Assembly: GCA_008638205.1 (NCBI GenBank)
Contig: VTPO01000007.1
Location: forward strand, 1-64,000
Direction: 5' to 3'
Source: Pelagibacteraceae bacterium
Lineage (GTDB): Bacteria > Pseudomonadota > Alphaproteobacteria > Pelagibacterales > Pelagibacteraceae
DNA: 64,000 nucleotides
Part shown: positions 57,029 to 64,000 of the stretch, piece after piece
Layout: each line of letters opens with the position of its first letter
How positions within the stretch are numbered: position 1 is the stretch's first letter
Notes under the pieces: model-generated
What the model saw: only the letters and a program-made list of their open reading frames with translations
Databases searched by the model: none
Told to the model about the DNA's origin: nothing
Program-made: the position numbers and the translations under genes

Positions 57029-58008
57029 ATATCTATAAATTTTTCAACTATCTCATTTGCAAAATAGGTAACAATTGCACTGGCCCCAGCTCTTTTGAAT
57101 GACACCATTGTTTCATATATGGCATCATCACCCATAATTTTATTTTTAATTGCATTTTTTATCATAGAGTATTCACCTGATACATTATAAGCAATTACAG
57201 GGATGTTGTATTTTTCTTTAACTTTTGAAATTATATCTAGATAAGCCAACCCAGGCTTAACCATTACCATATCTGCTCCTTCAGATATATCGAGCAACAC
57301 TTCTTTCAAAGATTCATCTGAATTGTGAAAATCCATTTGATAGTTTTTTTTATCAGTTTTTAATTTTGTACTAGTTGAGATCGCGTTTCTAAAAGGTCCA
57401 TAAAAATTTGAAGCAAATTTGGCAGCGTATGACAAAAGAATAGTATTTGGAAAATTATTTTTTTCTAATGATTTTCGTATTTCTCCAATTCTTCCATCCA
57501 TCATGTCGGAAGGAGCAAGAATATCACATCCGGAGTTTGCTTGAATTAATGATTGCTCAATAAGTATTTTTACAGTTTCATCATTATCAACTACTTCATT
57601 TTTTATAACACCATCATGCCCATGCGATGTATAAGGATCAAGCGCAACGTCACAAATTATACCAACTTCATTTTTAAATTTTTTTTTAATTTCCCTAACA
57701 GCTTGGCACACTAAGTTATTTTCATTTAAAGCTTCAGAGCCAATCTCATCTTTTTTATCATTTTCAATCTCTGGAAATAGCGCAATCGCAGGAATTTTAT
57801 TTTTAATTGCTTGGGTAACAATTTTTTCTAAATTATCTATGCTATATTTGTATACGTCTGGCATCGAAGAAATTTCTTCTTTTTTGTTTATTCCTTCTTT
57901 GATAAAAATGGGGAGTATTAAATCACTACTTGATATCACATTCTCCTTAACTACATTTCTTGACCACTTGTGCATTCTTGTTCTTCTGAGTCTTGTTAAT
58001 GGATACAT
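57025..58008 (-). CDS. hemB: delta-aminolevulinic acid dehydratase (porphobilinogen synthase), Mg-type
   Basis: Condenses two 5-aminolevulinate molecules to porphobilinogen for heme. The start is placed at 58008 (MYPLTRLRRTRMHKW; 327 residues); the longer frame from 58062 adds 18 unrelated residues. Schiff-base lysines lie in SYAAKFASNFYGPFRN and MVMVKPGLAYLD. The metal loop reads CDVALDPYTSHGHDG, with alanine and aspartates where zinc enzymes have cysteines, so this is the magnesium-dependent form known from alphaproteobacteria and plants. Lone minus-strand gene. Confidence 0.95.
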   Translation of the reverse strand: MYPLTRLRRTRMHKWSRNVVKENVISSSDLILPIFIKEGINKKEEISSMPDVYKYSIDNLEKIVTQAIKNKIPAIALFPEIENDKKDEIGSEALNENNLVCQAVREIKKKFKNEVGIICDVALDPYTSHGHDGVIKNEVVDNDETVKILIEQSLIQANSGCDILAPSDMMDGRIGEIRKSLEKNNFPNTILLSYAAKFASNFYGPFRNAISTSTKLKTDKKNYQMDFHNSDESLKEVLLDISEGADMVMVKPGLAYLDIISKVKEKYNIPVIAYNVSGEYSMIKNAIKNKIMGDDAIYETMVSFKRAGASAIVTYFANEIVEKFIDI

Positions 58009-58065
58009 ATGTGAATTTTTATTAGATGTTTTAGTTTCAATAGTAAGAATAATATATACCAAATA

Positions 58066-58094
58066 TTGTAGTAAATTAATCTTTCTAGTATATA
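58066..58094 (+). promoter_or_regulatory. sigma70-type promoter for rpiB-glyA-nrdR-rib
   Basis: TTGTAG at 58066-58071 and TATATA at 58089-58094 are 17 nt apart in the 97-bp hemB-rpiB divergent region. A start near 58101 leaves about 5 nt before the rpiB ATG at 58106. No clear hemB promoter could be fixed on the other strand, although AT-rich -10-like hexamers occur. Confidence 0.5.
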
Positions 58095-58105
58095 TCTAGT
58101 CTTTA

Positions 58106-58555
58106 ATGAAAAAAAAACATTCTTTTCTGACAAAAAACATAATTATAGCCTCTGATCACGCAGGGTTTGAGTTAAAAGAATCGATTAAAAAAAAATTAGA
58201 AAATTTGGGTCTTAATATTTTAGATCTTGGCGTTGATAATAAAAAAGTTTCGGTTGACTACCCAATTTACGCAAAAAAAATGTCTAAAAAAATTAATTCT
58301 AAAAATATGGGTATTTTAATTTGCGGTTCTGGAATTGGAATGTCTATTGCTTCTAACCGATTTAAGAACGTTAGATCTGCCCTTGTTAATTCTTCCACCT
58401 TATCTAAACTCTCAAGAAAGCATAATAATGCCAATATTATTTGTCTTGCAGCAAGGTTTGTATCTAAAAAGGTGGCTATCCAATGCATCTTATCTTTTTT
58501 GACTACCAAATTTGAGGCTGGTAGACATTTACGAAGAGTCAAGTTACTTAGTTAA
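58106..58555 (+). CDS. rpiB: ribose-5-phosphate isomerase B
   Basis: Interconverts ribose 5-phosphate and ribulose 5-phosphate; the latter is also the substrate of the RibB domain at 61947. It has 149 residues: [22 protein letters not shown], the catalytic-cysteine block [16 protein letters not shown], and [14 protein letters not shown]. Start of the plus-strand unit that continues into glyA 2 nt later. Confidence 0.95.
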   Translation: MKKKHSFLTKNIIIASDHAGFELKESIKKKLENLGLNILDLGVDNKKVSVDYPIYAKKMSKKINSKNMGILICGSGIGMSIASNRFKNVRSALVNSSTLSKLSRKHNNANIICLAARFVSKKVAIQCILSFLTTKFEAGRHLRRVKLLS

Positions 58556-58557
58556 TT

Positions 58558-59844
58558 ATGTCAAAAAATAATTCTAGGATAAATAAATTTTTTAAATCAA
58601 GTGTAAAAGAATCTGATCCAGATTTGCATTCTTCTATTGTTAAAGAGCTCGATAGACAGAGATCTCACTTGGAGTTAATTGCATCAGAAAATATTGTATC
58701 TCAGGCCATACTAGATGTTCAAGGGTCTGTATTGACCAATAAATACGCAGAAGGTTATTCAGGAAAGAGATATTATGGCGGTTGCGAATTCGTTGATATT
58801 GCTGAGGACTTAGCTATTGAAAGAGTAACAAAATTATTTAATGTAAAATTTGCAAATGTTCAGCCACATTCTGGAGCTCAAGCGAATGGTGCTGTTTTTT
58901 TAGCCTTACTTAATCCGGGCGACACTATTTTAGGGATGGGTATTGATCAAGGTGGGCACTTAACTCATGGTGCTCCTCCAGCACAATCTGGAAAATGGTT
59001 TAACGCAATTTCTTATGGAGTTATCAAAGAAACAGGCTTGATTGATTATAATTCTGTTTTGTCTTTAGCTAAAAAACATAAACCAAAATTAATTATTGCG
59101 GGTGGTAGTGCGTATTCAAGAATAATTGACTTTAAAAAATTTAGAGAAGCTGCTGATGAAGTTGGTGCTAAGTTATTGGTAGATATGGCTCACTTTTCTG
59201 GACTCGTTGCCGGTCAAGTATATCCCAACCCATGTGATTTTGCAGATGTCGTAACTTCTACCACGCACAAAGTCTTACGAGGACCAAGGGGCGGTATCAT
59301 TTTGACAAACAATGAAGAGCTTGCAAAAAAATTTAATTCAGCAGTATTTCCAGGCTTACAAGGTGGACCCTTAATGCACGTTATTGCAGCTAAGGCTGTT
59401 TGTTTTAAAGAAGCTTTATCTGAAGATTTTAAAATATACGCTAGAGATGTAGTTGAGAACGCCAGGATATTATCAAAAACACTCAGTGACTTGGGCCTAA
59501 CTATTTTTTCTGGCGGTACAGACACGCATTTAGTTTTAGTTGATTTGAGACCATTTGGTCTTACAGGAAAAGAGGCTGAAAAATCATTAGGTAAGGCACA
59601 TTTAACTTGTAATAAAAATGGAATACCCTTTGATGAGCAAAAACCTTGGATCACCTCCGGTATACGATTGGGAACACCGGCTTGCACTACTAGAGGGCTT
59701 GGTCTAGCTGAATTTAAGTTAATCGGAGAATACATTAATGAAGTTTTGCAAGGACTTAAAAATAACAAAGATGACAACAGCGTTGCTGAAAAAGAGGTTG
59801 CACAAAAAGTAAAAGATCTTTGTAACAACTTTCCAATCTATTAA
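58558..59844 (+). CDS. glyA: serine hydroxymethyltransferase
   Basis: PLP enzyme linking serine, glycine and one-carbon folate units. It has 428 residues: [43 protein letters not shown], and the PLP lysine in [13 protein letters not shown] (about residue 237). An N-terminal extension of about 15 residues is common in alphaproteobacteria. It lies between rpiB and nrdR in the conserved alphaproteobacterial order. Confidence 0.97.
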   Translation: MSKNNSRINKFFKSSVKESDPDLHSSIVKELDRQRSHLELIASENIVSQAILDVQGSVLTNKYAEGYSGKRYYGGCEFVDIAEDLAIERVTKLFNVKFANVQPHSGAQANGAVFLALLNPGDTILGMGIDQGGHLTHGAPPAQSGKWFNAISYGVIKETGLIDYNSVLSLAKKHKPKLIIAGGSAYSRIIDFKKFREAADEVGAKLLVDMAHFSGLVAGQVYPNPCDFADVVTSTTHKVLRGPRGGIILTNNEELAKKFNSAVFPGLQGGPLMHVIAAKAVCFKEALSEDFKIYARDVVENARILSKTLSDLGLTIFSGGTDTHLVLVDLRPFGLTGKEAEKSLGKAHLTCNKNGIPFDEQKPWITSGIRLGTPACTTRGLGLAEFKLIGEYINEVLQGLKNNKDDNSVAEKEVAQKVKDLCNNFPIY

Positions 59845-59849
59845 AAATT

Positions 59850-60311
59850 ATGATTTGCCCATTTTGTAAAGATAAAGATACTTCTGTAATTGATTCTAGA
59901 GCTACAGAAGATGGAACGGCCATTAGAAGAAGAAGAGTGAGCGCTTGTTGCAATCAAAGATTTACAACATTTGAAAGGGTTCAATTTAGAGAAATTACAA
60001 TTATAAAAAAAAATGGAAGAAAGTCTCCTTTTGATAGAGATAAATTAACTCGTTCAGTGATGATTTCTCTAAGAAAAAGACCTGTTGATGCAGATACTAT
60101 AGAAAAATTTGTTTCCAAAATTTATAGAAATTTAGAAGACTTGGGCCAAAATGAAGTTCTCTCAACAACTATAGGAAAGTTTGTGATGGATGGATTAAAA
60201 GAAATAGATCCAGTTGCCTACATAAGATTTGCTTCAGTTTATACAAATTTTAAGGAAGTAAAGGATTTTGAAGAATTTGTGGACAAATTGGATGTCCCTA
60301 AAAAAAAATAA
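59850..60311 (+). CDS. nrdR: transcriptional repressor NrdR with altered zinc ribbon
   Basis: ATP/dATP-sensing repressor of ribonucleotide reductase genes. It has 153 residues: N-terminal zinc ribbon, RRRR...RFTTFERVQ, then ATP-cone ([18 protein letters not shown], about 50-140) ending [14 protein letters not shown]. The first zinc pair C3/C6 is normal. The second pair, C31/C34 in E. coli NrdR, reads S31-A-C33-C34: the third ligand is serine and an extra cysteine sits at 33. The codons are clear in the DNA (AGC GCT TGT TGC). It overlaps ribD by 20 nt with the ribD start I chose. Confidence 0.94.
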   Translation: MICPFCKDKDTSVIDSRATEDGTAIRRRRVSACCNQRFTTFERVQFREITIIKKNGRKSPFDRDKLTRSVMISLRKRPVDADTIEKFVSKIYRNLEDLGQNEVLSTTIGKFVMDGLKEIDPVAYIRFASVYTNFKEVKDFEEFVDKLDVPKKK

Positions 60312-61359
60312 TTTTTATCAGAATTATTTTTCTGAGCTTGCTTTGAGCTTAGCAAGAATAAATAAATTTATAACAAAAGAAAATCCCTCGGTTGGATGTG
60401 TAGTTACAGATTTTAATAATAATATCTTATCTTCTGATGTCACCTCTAAGAGTGGAAGACCCCATGCTGAAAATAATGCCTTAATTAAATTAAATAAAAA
60501 AATTACAAAAAAAATATTTGTTACTCTAGAGCCCTGCAATCATTATGGAAAGACAGCCCCATGCACAAAAAAAATTGTAAATTTTAATGTTAAACAGTTG
60601 CACTGCAATCAAATTGACAAAAATCCTGCTGTTAATGGTTCTGGTTTAAAATTTTTAAAAGAAAATAAAATTAAAATCAAAGTAAGTAATATAAATAAAA
60701 ATTTTTACAGCAACTACAACTATTCTGCAAAAAACAAACTTCCTTATGTTACTGCAAAACTTGCTATAACAAAAAACTTTTCATCAGTTGTATCGAGAAA
60801 AAAATATTTTACAAATTCCCAGTCTTTAAAATTTGCACATTTACTTAGATACATGAATGACTCTATTTTAGTAGGTCAAAAAACTCTTTTAAAAGATTAT
60901 CCTAAACTAAACTGTAGAATAGAGGGGCTAAGTGAACATTCCCCTAAAATTTTTTTTATAAATAGAAATTTAAATTTTAGTAAAAAGCATCTTTTGCTGT
61001 ACCCAAGAAGCACTGTTGTTTTTCATTCTAGCAAAGATTCTAAAAGAATATCTAAATATAAAAAATTTTTTTTTCTTGAAAGAATTGAGGGTAATGGTGG
61101 AAACTTTTCTCCTGAAGAAATATTAAAAAGGATTTATAAACACAAATGCAGAAGGCTTTTAATAGAAGGCGGAAGCAAAACAGTTAATATTTTTGCAAAA
61201 AACAAGCATGTTAATAAATTTTTCTTCATTCAATCAGAAATTAATAGCAAGACAAAGGAGCCTCATACTGCCAATATGGTGCGGTCATTGTGTGGTAACA
61301 ATTTTGATAGATATAATGTAAAAATAAATTTAGATAATAATAAGCTTTTTAAGATTTAA
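60292..61359 (+). CDS. ribD: riboflavin biosynthesis deaminase/reductase RibD
   Basis: Bifunctional enzyme for the second and third steps of riboflavin synthesis. I start it at 60292 (355 residues, [13 protein letters not shown]), since an in-frame ATG at 60268 only adds residues unlike the family. Deaminase domain: [16 protein letters not shown] and [15 protein letters not shown] with zinc ligands. Reductase domain (about 150-355): [34 protein letters not shown] and [13 protein letters not shown]. Follows nrdR, as in many alphaproteobacteria. No FMN riboswitch lies upstream. Confidence 0.93.
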   Translation: MSLKKNNFYQNYFSELALSLARINKFITKENPSVGCVVTDFNNNILSSDVTSKSGRPHAENNALIKLNKKITKKIFVTLEPCNHYGKTAPCTKKIVNFNVKQLHCNQIDKNPAVNGSGLKFLKENKIKIKVSNINKNFYSNYNYSAKNKLPYVTAKLAITKNFSSVVSRKKYFTNSQSLKFAHLLRYMNDSILVGQKTLLKDYPKLNCRIEGLSEHSPKIFFINRNLNFSKKHLLLYPRSTVVFHSSKDSKRISKYKKFFFLERIEGNGGNFSPEEILKRIYKHKCRRLLIEGGSKTVNIFAKNKHVNKFFFIQSEINSKTKEPHTANMVRSLCGNNFDRYNVKINLDNNKLFKI

Positions 61360-61950
61360 ATGTTTACTGGTATTATAAAAAATAAAGGTAAAGTCGTATC
61401 TATAGTAAAAAAAAATAAAGGATACGAGGTTAAAATTAACTCCAATCTAGTTCTTTCTAAAAAAAACATAGGTACTTCAATATCAATAAACGGTGTTTGC
61501 TTAACATTAATCAAATTTTTAAATAAAAATTTATTTTTTTTTATTTCCTATTCAACTTTTCAAATTACTAATTTCAAATATTTAAAAAAAAACTCTACTG
61601 TAAATCTTGAGAAATCATTAAAATTTGGAGATGAAATTGCTGGCCACTTTGTTCAAGGTCATATTGATACAGTAGGTAAAGTTATTTCTTTAAAAAAACT
61701 AGCAAAGACTTGGACATTTTTAATAAAAGTTGATTCTAAATTTTCACACTTATTAGTAGACAAGGGTTCTATTACTATTGATGGTATTTCATTAACAATA
61801 GTCAAATCATTTAAGAATCAATTTACCTTAGTTGTTATACCTCACACCCTAAAATTAACGAATTTAATATCGCTAAAGACGGGGGATGTTGTTAATGTGG
61901 AATTTGATATTGTCATTAAATATTTATCAAAAATTAATAAAAAAAAATGA
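61360..61950 (+). CDS. ribE: riboflavin synthase alpha chain
   Basis: Dismutates two 6,7-dimethyl-8-ribityllumazine molecules to riboflavin. It has 196 residues made of two similar lumazine-binding halves: MFTGIIKNKGKV, INGVCLTL in the first, and AGHFVQGHIDTVGKV, IDGISLTIV in the second. It abuts ribD and overlaps ribBX by 4 nt. The symbol follows alphaproteobacterial use (ribC in some naming schemes). Confidence 0.95.
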   Translation: MFTGIIKNKGKVVSIVKKNKGYEVKINSNLVLSKKNIGTSISINGVCLTLIKFLNKNLFFFISYSTFQITNFKYLKKNSTVNLEKSLKFGDEIAGHFVQGHIDTVGKVISLKKLAKTWTFLIKVDSKFSHLLVDKGSITIDGISLTIVKSFKNQFTLVVIPHTLKLTNLISLKTGDVVNVEFDIVIKYLSKINKKK

Positions 61951-63047
61951 AAAAAAATTTTAAATTTGCAAAAATTGAAACTATTATTTCGGAAGCTAAA
62001 AAAGGAAAAATTTTTATTTTAGTGGATGATGAAAATAGAGAAAATGAAGGTGACTTAGTTTTTGTAGCTAAAAAAGCAACCCCTGAAAAAGTAAATTTTA
62101 TGGCAAAACACGGAAGAGGGTTAATTTGCTTAGCGCTCGATAAAAAAAAATCAGATGAATTAAGTTTAGAGTTAATGCCAAGTTCAAACCAGTCTCGTTT
62201 AAAAACTGCCTTTACTATTAGCATTGAAGCAAGGAAAGGTGTTACTACTGGAATTTCAGCATTTGACAGGTGCAAAACTATTTTAACAGCAATAAGACAA
62301 AACTCTTCCAAAAAAGATATAGCCACACCAGGACATGTCTTCCCATTGGTTGCAAGAAACGGCGGATCATTAGTTAGGGCAGGGCATACGGAGGCTTCTA
62401 TTGATATAGCCAAATTAGCTAAGACACACCCTTCAGCCGTAATATGTGAAATAATGAATGAAGATGGCTCTATGGCTAAAAAAGATCAGCTATTTAGTTA
62501 TGCCAAGAAACATAAGCTCAAAATTGGGAAAATAGAAGACTTAATTTCTTACCGATTAAAAAAAGAAACTCTTGTTAGTTTAAAGGAAAATAAAATCCTT
62601 AATATAAAGGATAAGAAATATATTTTAAAAACATTTGTTAACAAAATAGATAATCTAGAGCATTTTGCTATCATAAAAGGGTCTATCAATCATAAAAATA
62701 TTCCAAAAGTTAGAGTTGTTTCTTCCAATTCTATTGATATTTTTTTAAACAAAAGCATTAACGCAAAAGTCAAAAAAACATTGGACTATTTCAATCGCTC
62801 AACATCTAGCTGTATATTGTTAGTAATGAAACAAAGTGAAATTTTAGACACACCAAAGGTTATTTCTTCAAAGAATCTATTAAAAAAACCTAACAAAGGT
62901 AATGCATTAAGATATTATGGCTTAGGTGCACAAATTTTAAAAAAATTAAAAGTTAAAAAAATGATTTTAGTTTCAAGCGCGAAGAAAAAATTAGTTGCCC
63001 TAGATGGTTTTGATATTAAAATTATTAAACAGGAAATAATTAAATGA
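61947..63047 (+). CDS. ribB: 3,4-dihydroxy-2-butanone 4-phosphate synthase fused to a degenerate GTP cyclohydrolase II domain (RibBX type)
   Basis: N-terminal RibB domain (about 8-205) makes the four-carbon precursor from ribulose 5-phosphate: DDENRENEGDL (27-37), GVTTGISAFDR, TPGHVFPLVARNGGSLVRAG and HTEASIDIA are intact. The C-terminal part (206-366) follows the GTP cyclohydrolase II fold only loosely: YYGLGAQILKKLKVKKMILVSS aligns with its last motif. The zinc-binding cysteine motif (GxxxxxxxCDCG) and catalytic Arg/Tyr region are absent. It corresponds to the RibBX type described in proteobacteria. An active RibA should be encoded elsewhere. Confidence 0.9.
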   Translation: MKKNFKFAKIETIISEAKKGKIFILVDDENRENEGDLVFVAKKATPEKVNFMAKHGRGLICLALDKKKSDELSLELMPSSNQSRLKTAFTISIEARKGVTTGISAFDRCKTILTAIRQNSSKKDIATPGHVFPLVARNGGSLVRAGHTEASIDIAKLAKTHPSAVICEIMNEDGSMAKKDQLFSYAKKHKLKIGKIEDLISYRLKKETLVSLKENKILNIKDKKYILKTFVNKIDNLEHFAIIKGSINHKNIPKVRVVSSNSIDIFLNKSINAKVKKTLDYFNRSTSSCILLVMKQSEILDTPKVISSKNLLKKPNKGNALRYYGLGAQILKKLKVKKMILVSSAKKKLVALDGFDIKIIKQEIIK

Positions 63048-63451
63048 AACAAAAAGGCTTAGTAGTCGTTTCTAATTATTATGAAAGTATTTCAGATAAT
63101 CTGTTAAAATATTGTTTGAAGACACTAAACATAAATAAATTAGAAGCAGATGTTAAGATTGTATCTGGCGCATTAGAAATTCCAACTTTAATTGCTTGCA
63201 ATACAAAAAAAAAATATAAATTTTTCATTGCTTTGGGCTGTATTATAAAAGGTAAAACTCCTCATTTTGATTTTATTGCATCGGCTATTACAAAATCATT
63301 GCTAGATCTTTCGATTGATTACAAAGTTCCTGTTACTAATGGAATTATTACGTCCTTAACTCGAGCGCAGGCTTTGGAAAGAAGTTCTAAAAATAAAAAT
63401 AAAGGCCGAGAAGCTGCTAATGCTGCAATCTCTTTATTAAAGCATATTTAA
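63044..63451 (+). CDS. ribH: 6,7-dimethyl-8-ribityllumazine synthase
   Basis: Penultimate enzyme of riboflavin synthesis, joining the RibB product with the RibD product. It has 135 residues, slightly short at the N-terminus. Recognised from VSGALEIPTLIACN, FFIALGCIIKGKTPHFDFI with the catalytic His, and PVTNGIITSLTRAQALERS. It overlaps ribBX by 4 nt and abuts nusB. Confidence 0.95.
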   Translation: MKQKGLVVVSNYYESISDNLLKYCLKTLNINKLEADVKIVSGALEIPTLIACNTKKKYKFFIALGCIIKGKTPHFDFIASAITKSLLDLSIDYKVPVTNGIITSLTRAQALERSSKNKNKGREAANAAISLLKHI

Positions 63452-63835
63452 ATGAAAGGAAGTTCAAGACTAGTTGTTATTCAAAAGATTTATGAAAAAA
63501 TTAGTGATTCTAGTCACGACATTAAATTTCCAAAAAGTTCTTATATTAGAATTATTAAAAAAGTTTTTAATGGTTTTTTTGAAAAAGAAGCTAACTTGGA
63601 TCAGGTCTTGTCCAAAAATTTGTCTTCAAAAATAAGCTTTAAAAATCTGGATATGATTCTTAAAATAATACTAAAAGCCGCTATATTTGAGATAATTTAT
63701 ATGCCCAAAATACCTTTTAAGGTTATTGTTGATGAATACCTTGCTGTTACTGAGATGTATTACGATTCAAGTCAAAAAGGCCTAGTAAACGCTGTTTTAG
63801 ATTCTGTTTTTAAGTCAGAACAGTCGCAAATTTAA
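63452..63835 (+). CDS. nusB: transcription antitermination protein NusB
   Basis: RNA-binding partner of S10 (rpsJ, 9557) in rRNA antitermination. It has 127 residues, near the lower end of the family. Seen: SSRLVVIQKIYEKIS at the start and MILKIILKAAIFEIIYMP, IPFKVIVDEYLAVTEMYY and KGLVNAVLDSVF near the end, all typical. ribH-nusB is a conserved pair. A 99-nt gap follows before hppA. Confidence 0.92.
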   Translation: MKGSSRLVVIQKIYEKISDSSHDIKFPKSSYIRIIKKVFNGFFEKEANLDQVLSKNLSSKISFKNLDMILKIILKAAIFEIIYMPKIPFKVIVDEYLAVTEMYYDSSQKGLVNAVLDSVFKSEQSQI

Positions 63836-63934
63836 CCTCAAAAGCAATCCTTTTCATTAACTTTGTGTTGATTTTACTAGTGAATTTTGGCATGTATCGT
63901 TTTTTCAAAACCAACAAAATAAAGGAATTTAAAT

Positions 63935-64000
63935 ATGTTAAGCCCAAGTCTAATTTTAAACTTAGTGATCGGTTGTGGAGTAATTTCAGTTCTTTATGGA
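63935..64000 (+). CDS. hppA: start of a membrane-bound proton-pumping pyrophosphatase (3' end outside window)
   Basis: An ATG at 63935 opens a frame running off the window, with 22 codons visible. The start MLSPSLILNLVIGCGVISVL is a hydrophobic helix of the kind that begins HppA proteins, and nusB is commonly followed by hppA in alphaproteobacteria. AAGGAA at 63922-63927, 7 nt upstream, is a clear ribosome-binding site. The 99-nt spacer before it (63836-63934) holds no gene and no convincing terminator. The product call is moderate because so little is visible. Confidence 0.6.
   Translation, partial: MLSPSLILNLVIGCGVISVLYG

Noticed and set aside
59214-59828. 204-codon open frame on the minus strand
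   Set aside because: It is the antisense of glyA, a strongly conserved gene; its translation resembles no family and has no upstream signals.
60240-60292. FMN riboswitch before ribD
   Set aside because: ribD begins inside nrdR, and none of the conserved FMN-aptamer blocks is seen.
63836-63934. Terminator or small RNA between nusB and hppA
   Set aside because: No hairpin followed by a T-run; T-rich stretches alone were not enough.

Overview
This window is 64 kb of AT-rich (roughly one-third GC by eye), very gene-dense chromosome, read as an alphaproteobacterium with a streamlined genome, most likely a marine SAR11/Pelagibacterales-type lineage or a similar AT-rich group such as HIMB59/AEGEAN-169. 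The assignment rests on gene order: ruvX-gatCAB with divergent pyrB and a pseudo-dihydroorotase; slt-dapA-smpB-...-rel-pyrE-pdxJ-acpS-lepB-rnc-era-recO-parC; hemB-rpiB-glyA-nrdR-ribD-ribE-ribBX-ribH-nusB-hppA. It also rests on an Mg-type HemB. The exact species cannot be read from the sequence alone. I see no insertion sequence, prophage, CRISPR array, tRNA, rRNA or foreign island.

Layout. 1-6458: 3' part of rpoB and complete rpoC. 6459-6630: the longest gap, with a promoter and a structured leader for rpsL. 6631-20544: a fused str-S10-spc superoperon (rpsL, rpsG, fusA, rpsJ to rplO, secY, adk) with no tuf between fusA and rpsJ and no rpmD between rpsE and rplO. 20541-24247: a second promoter, then rpsM, rpsK, rpoA, rplQ, crcB and an rRNA pseudouridine synthase. 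24237-31780: lipB(-), mgtE(+), panC(-), galU-ugd-clpS-clpA(+). 31777-38277: minus-strand run ruvX-pyrB-pyrC-like-plsY-topA-ridA. 38315-43838: gatC-gatA-gatB, an O-methyltransferase, trhO, a peroxiredoxin and a TIGR03643 protein. 43843-46107: slt(-). 46170-57028: dapA, smpB, folK, rel, pyrE, pdxJ, acpS, lepB, rnc, era, recO, parC and a flavin-reductase-like gene. 57025-58008: hemB(-). 58106-64000: rpiB, glyA, nrdR, ribD, ribE, ribBX, ribH, nusB and the first codons of hppA.

How the parts work together. The first 24 kb makes RNA polymerase, ribosomes and the SecY channel. The rest is housekeeping: (p)ppGpp control, pyrimidine, lysine, pantothenate, pyridoxal, riboflavin and heme synthesis, lipoylation, tRNA amidation, DNA topology, protein quality control and peptidoglycan turnover. 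Genes are separated by 0-5 nt or overlap by 1-4 nt within operons. Four of five convergent pairs overlap at their 3' ends and the fifth is 4 nt apart. Divergent pairs share as little as 24 bp.

I found no new multi-gene system here, and I say so plainly. The observations most worth following are protein-level and regulatory: a shortened bifunctional Rel lacking the zinc-finger region, with rpoZ missing from its usual place beside it; an NrdR whose third zinc-ligand cysteine is serine with an extra adjacent cysteine; a catalytically dead dihydroorotase partner of PyrB; a RibB fused to a degenerate GTP cyclohydrolase II; lysine-rich tails on several ribosomal proteins; and a palindromic -10 element apparently shared by panC and galU.
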